NCBI GenBank assembly: GCA_002150815.3
Contig: NDFF03000029.1
Location: 186,001-250,000 of the forward strand
DNA length: 64,000 nt
Direction: 5' to 3'
Source: Grammothele lineata
Lineage: Eukaryota > Basidiomycota > Agaricomycetes > Polyporales > Polyporaceae
The notes beneath the pieces are model-generated. The model worked only from the letters and a program-made list of their open reading frames with translations, ran no database searches and was not told the DNA's origin. A program made the position numbers and the translations under genes. Shown piece by piece: positions 56,947 to 64,000 of the stretch. Position 1 is the stretch's first letter; every line of letters starts with the position of its first letter.

Positions 56947-59900
56947 GGTGGTGGTCGCGGTGGCTGCGAGGCGAGGCGGGCGCAGTGTAAGAGGCGGAGG
57001 CGGGGACGTGCGCGCGCGCTGGTGCTGGTGCTGGTGCTGGTATGCAGGCCTGAGGAGGGTGCGGACGAGCGGACGAGCAGAAGAAGGAAGACGGAACGGG
57101 AAGGAGGCTTATGAACCCGCAGTCGGCCGTCGCGGAGGACGCGGGATCGGAGACGGGGCGCGCGCGCGGTGGGGGCTCGTGGACGACGGGGGCCAATGAG
57201 GGCGCCGGGGGCAATGGACGGCCGGCCTGGGCAGGTCAGGTACGTGCGGCGGCGGGAGCGATCGGCCGGGGCTGCGAATCGGGGTGGAGCCAAGGATGGA
57301 CGGTCGTGCAGAGGACTCGGTCAGTGGGTGGTGACCAAGAACGCGGGCGGCTGTGGTGGCCGGGCTGGCTGGCTGAGGCCCGGGCGCAGGTTGAGGCTGG
57401 TGGTAGTGTCGGAGCTGGAAATATGCAACGGGCGGCGCGGAGGAGGAGGCAAAGCGTAGAAGCGGAACCGGCGGGGAGTAGATGGCCGGGAGAATGGAGA
57501 GGGGGAAGGAAGGACGGGACGGGGGACGGGACGTCGAGGTCGTAGAGAGTCGTGAGCGGAGGACGAGAAATAGCGTTGTCGGGGAGCGGCTGTCGGTGGG
57601 CGGGGCTGGGGTAAGAAAGATGGATCGACTGATGGAGCTGTGCGAGGCGTACGGAACGTCGGGGAGAACGGGCAGGCTCTGCAGGGCGGACGAGAAGGCG
57701 TTAAGAAAGGGCACCGCCGCGGGAGCACAGGATGAGGAAGAAGAGGAAGAGAGAGGAAGGGCGTGGTGGTCGTAACGGAGACGGAGAGCGGACAGGAAGG
57801 CTCGAGCGCAGGCGTCGCGGCACACAGCCTGAGCCAGGGCAGCGCGAGGCTGGAGAGCGTCGCGAATGCGCAAAGGCGAGCGGACGCACCGCCCTCGAGA
57901 TCTTGACCGTGTCCAAACTGTGTCTGTCCTCGGCCAGCGCTCGCGCTTGTCCGCATTGCCACCGTCCGGTCCCCTTCCCCGGGCCTGCCCCCGCCCCGAC
58001 AGCCCGCGAGCCCGCCCCCGCAAGGCAGGTCCTCCCCAGCCAGCCGGCCGCCCCCGCGCGCCCTCCTAGGCGCTCTCCCACGCATCCTGCCCCGCCTCGT
58101 CCTGCCTCTCTCTTGCTTCTCGCTCTGCCTCGTCCCCACCGTTGCTCTCCGTGTCTCACTCGTCAGCTTCGTCTCGTCGCCCGTGCAGACGCGTGTAGAC
58201 ACGTGCGCAGCCAGCTCACCCTGCGTCATCGCAGGTCCAGGACCAGAAGCGCCCTGGGACTCGCCCGCCCGCGCGAGGCCAGGTTCGCAGTGGATTCAAT
58301 TATCGATACGATCCGCCGCGCGATCTCCCTTCGCGATCTGGCGCAGAAGTGCCTGCCCGCCTCGCCCCAAATCTCCGATCCGCGAACGAATCTGACCATC
58401 CCCCATCCGGACGCGCGTCTCCGCTCGAATTCAGTCCGCCCCTTCCCGAACCTGCATTCGGCCATAGCAATTGCGATATGAATGAAAACGATCGAGCACT
58501 CGACGTAGCTGCAAGCCAAATGGCTCTGGGCGCGCTCCTTCGCAATTGCAAGCTCTCCGAGTTCGAGTTCGAGTGCGCCTGCGCCCATGACGCGCCCGCC
58601 TCGCTCCCCGAGCGCGGCATCCTCTGGAGAGCCGTGCACAACACTTATCTCGCTCCCACCGATCCCGTACGTCTGCCGCCCCGCCCTGCACGTAATCATC
58701 CCTTCGCCCCGCGCACGCATACACCCTCCCTCCAACAACCCGGCCCAGCCTATCGCCCCAGAGCCAGAGTGCAGACCAACCCTCCACGCCTGATACAGAT
58801 GCGCCGTCGCAAACTCCGCGATCGTGCGCTACTATTGCTGCTGCTGGGCCTGTCAACGGACGTCCCTGCAAGAAGCTTTAGCGGGCTCATACATCTCAGA
58901 AGGCGTTAGGCACCGAAGGCGGACCGCACCCCGCGCGCGTGCCGGTCCCGTCCTTCTCGTCCTTTGCGACTGCGCGTGCTCGACACGGACGCACGGACAC
59001 GCGTGCGCAGCGATACCGTACGTACGTATATACGTATATATGTATCATACGTACTCGCACGCGCGGCATCCGCGGGATAGTGCGCGAGGTCCCGCTATCG
59101 TCGCGCGTCGCGTCACGTCCTCTGGGAGGGCGCTCTCAGGCCCGTCCTCCCGACGACGCATGCCGCAAATTCGAGGTGCATGCGCAGAGCACCAGCACCG
59201 TCAGACGGCGCTCTGGCGCTGACGTTGAAACTCGCGCTCGTCCGTGAATTACGACCTTGATTGCGTGCCTTCTAACTTACGCAGCAGCAGCCCTACGTAT
59301 ACCGCGGACCGTAGGCTGGCTCACGATTCCGGTATGATCGGGCCCGGGAAGGACAGGGGAGAGGGTCCGAAAACGCTCTCGCTGCCGCCGGCCTTGGGCT
59401 CGAGATCTTCTTGGGGGCGTCATCGGCGTCGAGTTGTATAGGAGGGCCGTCGCGCGGGCGCGATGAATCGCGGGGCCGAGCTCAGGCTTCGAGGGTTTCG
59501 GGCGCTAGAGAGGCGGGGCTGTTACATACCGCTAACGTAGGACGTAGGTCGCAGCTGGGAGCATGCGTACGCTAGCCTCAATAACGACGTTACAGACGTA
59601 CGTCGCGAACGAGGAATCCCATACCCACTCCTCCTTCCAGAAACGGAAAACCCGTCGGCCCCCCGCCCCGGCCGCGGTCCCCGAGCGCACCCCAGTGTCA
59701 GTGTCAAGCTCAAGGTTCGGACGCGTGTCCAATGCGTTCGACAGTCGAAGCTTCAGCTTCGGCCGGCGGCGGACGCTTCGCGCCCGCCGAGTATCCGCGT
59801 CCGTGGGTCTGGATCGTGGGCCTTGGGTGGGGTCGGGAGTCCCAGGCGGGGGGAGCTTGCTTGAGCTTGAAACACGGGCAGGAGTGTGTTGTAATTGGAC

Positions 59901-62900
59901 ATGCATATGCATGCTTTCCCTGCCAGACGATGTTAGTGGGAGAGTCCGCGGGTCCCTTCCAAGAGCTTTGATCATGCTATGCGCGCGCACCGTGTTCGAA
60001 TTCGCATTGAAGAGCGACTGGGCTCATATGCGCTTACTGCGGCAGCCAAATCGCAGCTTGATGCTACACACCCCGCTCCCGATGTTAGAGACCGCACCCG
60101 GGACGACGTCGACACAGTCAGCGGCGCAGCCGCAGCAACGTCAGGCCAGACGTTACGCACGTATGTAGTAAATGCTGCTCTGGTATTTCCAGAACGCCCC
60201 GCGAATGATCGATCGGGTGTGAGAGGAAAAGGCACCTGGAGGAGAAGGCGGCGTTAAGTGCGCAGAATGGTTCCCGAGAACGGGCAAATTGCGCAATTGC
60301 GATCGGTAAGACGTGGTACCTGCGATCGTTTCGGACCTTGCGGGGACGGAAGCAGGTATAGCGATCGAGAGGGCGTGCGCAGAGCTCGATGGATCGTGGA
60401 GGAGCGGCTTTGGAAGAGAACGCGACGCCACAGGGTTTCTGGAAATGGGGACTTCAGACGCGGGGTCATAGCGGACGTGATTAGTACTGGTAACATCTAG
60501 ATCAGAATCGTCAGAACGGCGTGTTCTGCGAACCTATTGCCCATGTTTCCGGACGTGGTCTGCTGGGATTCAAACGCTGAGCCACGCACAAGGCGACCAT
60601 TATCACGATATACTCACGGAATGGTGCTGTTAGGCTAGAAGACTTCCAACTCACGGATCGAAACACATACTTCGGGATTGGCAGCGCCCATTGTCCGTTT
60701 ACTCCGACATCCGACTTCGCTGGGCTGTCTGTGAACGACTCTTCGGGACATCCGTCCGAGGTGTGGGTTACCGGATCCACTGGAACACTTCCCCGCAGAC
60801 GACGACCTGCGAACAGACGTTAGTCTAGCGCCTCAAACGTAACCATCGAACAATTCCTCACCGCATGCCGAAGGAGTAATGTTGCGCAAGACGTGCCAAG
60901 ACCTCATGCCATCCAACGAATCTCGCAACTCACAACACATTCTTGGACCCACCCAGCAGAACATACGGTGCATGCACTCATGTTTTTCCACCCATGACGC
61001 CGTTAGCCGGACCGCAAACTTTGAAACACCTCCGCAAATCGACACCGCACGCAACACGATCGTTCCACCGTGTGCACTAGCGCGCACCCCAGGTTCGCGT
61101 TCGACGGGGATCGTTCGGACCGCATCAGTCCGCGGAGAGAAGCCCCCCTTCCCTCGCGCCCCGGCGTTCTGGAGAGTTGCGCGCGAGCTTCCGGCTTCCA
61201 GGCCTGGATCTGAGAACTCAGAACTCGAACAGAGAACAGAGAGAACACGTACAGGCGTCAGCGGCCGCTCCGACGCCAGTCGGACGGTACGCGCTGCGGC
61301 ATCCGATGAGCCCCAGCACGCGTCTCGCTCCACAAATCGCACGCGCGAAGAGCGAAGAAGAGCCTGTCGACGTACGGCGCTGGCAGCTGGTCTGTGGGCG
61401 AGGGCATCGCATCATCATCGATCGGGCCCTCGTCGGCACGGCCGTCCCGCCCGCGCGCGGGAGCACACGGGGACTTGCCCAGATGCAGACGCAGACACAG
61501 ACACAGACGTGTACGTGTGCGCTGGGCTCGGACTCGGACTCGGACGCGTTCTGCAATCGACAGGCCGAGCACCCAAACGAGCCGCGAGAGATCTGCGGCA
61601 GCCCGGCTCCGGGGACGCGGCTGCGCGTGCAGAGCGAGCGCGGCCCTCTAGATCTCTCGCGGCGGTCGCCACCGCGGATTCTAGGCCTGGTGGCGCGAGG
61701 GTGCGCGCGGGCGCAGCCGGTCGGTGGGAGAAGGCGACACGAGCTTCGAGCGCGGTCGGTCCGAGCGCCGTGACGCGCCCACGTGCGGTTTGTTTGGGTT
61801 TCTGGGTCACGTTCTACGAACCGCCATGATGGTGAGTGCGGGAGGTAGTTTCGAGGGGAGGAGACGATTCGTGCATGGACTCGATGGGTTCTCTATGTCG
61901 CCCCGATCTTCTGGAAGTGTAGGTGTTCATGAAGTTTGCCGGCCGCGATTGATGAGGTTGCGAAACCCGAGAGGCCTGCAATAAACCAGGATTAGGCTAA
62001 GCGTCCCATGAGGACGCATCATGGATCACAACGGTGAGCGGAGGATCGAGTCGCGGACATAGGGCTGCTCTCGCCTCGCTTCTCAGCCCGTACCTACAAT
62101 TCCCCATCGCACAGGCAGCCCGGACGCACGTTGCGTCATCGATAATGAACCCCGGGCCTTCTCCGCGGTATGCAGCCCAAGTGCCTCTCCTGGGGCCGCG
62201 TCGCGTCCGGCCGACTGTGCGCGATGCTTAACGGCCCGCTTCTGCCTTCTCTATGAACGCCTTCGCCGTCACATTTGAAGCCTAACGGTATGAGCGAAGC
62301 GGCCCTGCGAAGGCCTTCGAGGGTTCGCGATCGCGGCGCCGCCGCAGGCCGCGAAACGCGTCCGAGGCCCCCGGAATGTCGTCTTGCGCGACTTGTGCGG
62401 CCAGCGGGGGCACTCTGCGGATAAGACTCGGAGAGTGCAGAAGGTGTGCGTGCGTGCACGATCGGTCTGTGCGAACTGTGCGAAGGCGGCGTCAAGGCTG
62501 GGATATGCCCAAACCCGTATTCGCCGTTGGCCTTCGTACCCGTCTCGCCGGACATCGTGAGTAGGCGCGTATTCCTGGGGAAGCTGACGTCGGAGGCGGG
62601 CACGTGAGTGAATTCGGCGTGTGTACCAGATAGAAAGGTCACTGGACTGTTCGCGCAGCCTAACAGACGACGGTGCATGGGCTGGCACGAGGATGGTTTG
62701 TAGGCGTTCGTGAGCGTCCTTGACCAAACCGCAATCCGCGCGTTCCGGGTTCGGGCGACGGGCGCTGCGCGCTACGCCGGTATGCTGACGTAATCTTATC
62801 CCGAACTATGTTTTCAGTTAGCCGAGCATCTGGATACTCGTCCACTCGCCACCACTTCTCCCGCTCGCGTACGACGGTGGCGGGCCCGTCCCGCTTGCCC

Positions 62901-63092
62901 TCGAACCTTTTCTACAACTTCAAGCTCAACCAGTAGTTCCATCAGACCATTACACACTGTCTTTATCCAGTTTAGTACGACGAAACGCTCACAGCACCCC
63001 ACGAACACACACGAAACCTTGCTTCCGCGCACCCACACGCGTAGCCCCGCCGCCCCGTGTCCCGCCTCATTACAGGCCAATAGAAATATAAG
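56947..63092. other. 6-kb stretch without a supportable gene
   Basis: GC-rich sequence with many overlapping long open frames on both strands (for example 57109-58229 minus, 57732-58481 plus, 60879-61829 plus). All are Arg/Pro/Ala/Ser-rich, lack any motif, and overlap each other in several frames, as expected from base composition alone. The part next to 56946 is the promoter and leader of the zinc-finger gene (pyrimidine-rich on the minus strand). Microsatellites are present near 59020-59060 (ACGTAT type) and 61484-61545. No TIRs, LTRs or RNA genes were recognised. Confidence 0.45.
61484..61545 (+). repeat. CAGACA and CGGACT simple repeats
   Basis: A run of CAGACR units at 61484-61509 is followed, 20 bp later, by three CGGACT units ending at 61545. 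Confidence 0.75.
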
Positions 63093-64000
63093 ATGCCGGG
63101 GCACAACCTGCCCAGATACTTGGATAGCGAGCAGAACATCCCCTGGGTAAGTGCTACCCCACCGCGAATTTGCGCCACAACCGCTTCTGACCTCAAGCGC
63201 CCGTCTGCTAGGGTGGCGGCGACATCATGCTGAAAAGCGATCTGCCCGCATCGTTCTTGGTGCGCGGAAAGTCGATGCCGCGGAGGCAGTCCGACGACGG
63301 TCCATCGACGAAGGAGTCTCATCCAATCGCTCCGCAGGGTCTGCCCGTTCCCCGCCCCAAGACGCCGCCACCACCCCGGCCGTACACGGTCAAGGGGCGT
63401 ACCGTCGAAATGCATCCTGACGCGCAAGTCCTCGATTATGGGCCTAGAGACAGGTACTCCATGAAGGACGGGACGATGCGCAAGTTACCGCCCGAACAGG
63501 ATACGAAGGTCACGCCGTGGTCCCTGCCGGACTACCGCAATAACCTGCCCAAGATCCTCGAGCCGGATCCGGGCGTGATGCGTCGCGCGCGGGGTCGCGT
63601 CGTCCCCGTTGCGGGCTCGAACGAAGCCGCGGGGCGCGCGCACGTTTGTCCGCAGCCGGGCTGCGGGAAGGCGTTCAAGAAGCGCGCGCACCTCCGCCGC
63701 CACATCGAGGGCCTGCACCGACCTATTTCGGAACACAGTTCAGTAGCATCCCCCCTCGTTCAGTGGAATTGGTCATAGCTAACGCTGCATTTTTTCTTTG
63801 CCCGCTCAAACAGTCTACGACTGCAACATGCCGTTTTGCAACCAGAGCTTTACCCGCCAGGATAACTTCCAACGACACCTCGCGACCCACTCGCACTACC
63901 AGGAGATCTTCTTGTGCACCCCCGAGGACGGCTTCAAAGGCGTGCACACTATCAATCCTCTCGTCGACCACGAGAACCTCCGCAATACACGTCCGTTCGC
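63093..64000 (+). CDS. C2H2 zinc-finger protein, 5' part (partial)
   Basis: Exons 63093-63146, 63212-63737 and 63814 to the right edge; the last is open. Start MPGHNLPRYLDSEQNIPW. The middle is Pro-rich with YTVKGRTVEMHPDA, and a basic stretch precedes the first finger, HVCPQPGCGKAFKKRAHLRR ending HIEGLH (C-x4-C-x12-H-x4-H). After an intron comes YDCNMPFCNQSFTRQDNFQR ending HLATH (C-x4-C-x12-H-x3-H), which crosses no other intron. The donor at 63738 (GTTCAG) is non-ideal; it was chosen because it keeps the frame between the two fingers. A sequence-specific DNA-binding role is likely; the target is unknown. Finger spacing is the same as in the gene at 55015-56946. Confidence 0.75.

Noticed and set aside
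57109..58481. Several long open frames on both strands in GC-rich DNA
   Set aside because: They overlap one another in multiple frames, are Arg/Pro/Ser/Ala low complexity, and show no domain or splice structure; composition explains them.
60879..61829. 316-aa plus-strand open frame
   Set aside because: Overlaps four other open frames and two microsatellites and has no recognisable motif or promoter context.

Overview
This window is nuclear DNA from a filamentous basidiomycete, most probably an Agaricomycete. Genes carry many short GT-AG introns of about 50-60 nt. The gene families (DUF6533 membrane proteins, a KDZ-class DNA transposon, a degenerate F-box/LRR-type gene, Set1, IRE1) and the GC-rich coding sequence fit that group. 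The species cannot be named from the sequence. All gene models were spliced by eye; for every complete multi-exon gene the exon lengths sum to a multiple of three.

Layout. 1-6.3 kb: the 5' part of IRE1 (minus, runs off the left edge), an ALDH7-type aldehyde dehydrogenase (plus), and an F-box-type gene (minus) with a nonsense codon inside the F-box. 6.7-8.4 kb: a type II membrane protein resembling GDP-fucose O-fucosyltransferases. 9.6-10.2 kb: a tentative small gene. 11.2-30.1 kb: a tandem array of three DUF6533 genes with identical exon-intron structure, including two predicted 2-nt micro-exons. The array has been invaded three times: an 11.25-kb KDZ transposon (8-bp TSD, three intact genes) sits between copies 2 and 3; a 2.1-kb TIR element is nested inside the KDZ left terminal inverted repeat; and a separate 1.3-kb TIR element splits exon 1 of copy 3.

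30.6-37.7 kb: Set1 H3K4 methyltransferase (minus) head-to-head with cytosolic seryl-tRNA synthetase (plus). 38.0-41.2 kb: a complete Copia-type LTR element with apparently identical 395-bp LTRs and a 5-bp TSD. It encodes only Gag, protease and an RNase H-like tail, so it looks non-autonomous but very recent. 41.3-45.5 kb: two tandem alpha/beta-hydrolase paralogues with matching exons. 45.7-50.5 kb: a Ser-rich protein with two C-terminal membrane segments, and a small acidic NLS-bearing protein. 51.7-52.7 kb: an exact head-to-tail 502-bp duplication. 55.0-56.9 kb and 63.1 kb to the right edge: two C2H2 zinc-finger regulators with the same finger spacing, separated by about 6 kb in which I can support no gene.

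The housekeeping genes (IRE1, ALDH7, Set1, SerRS) look intact. The most notable biology is the transposon activity layered on the DUF6533 array and the micro-exon architecture of that family.
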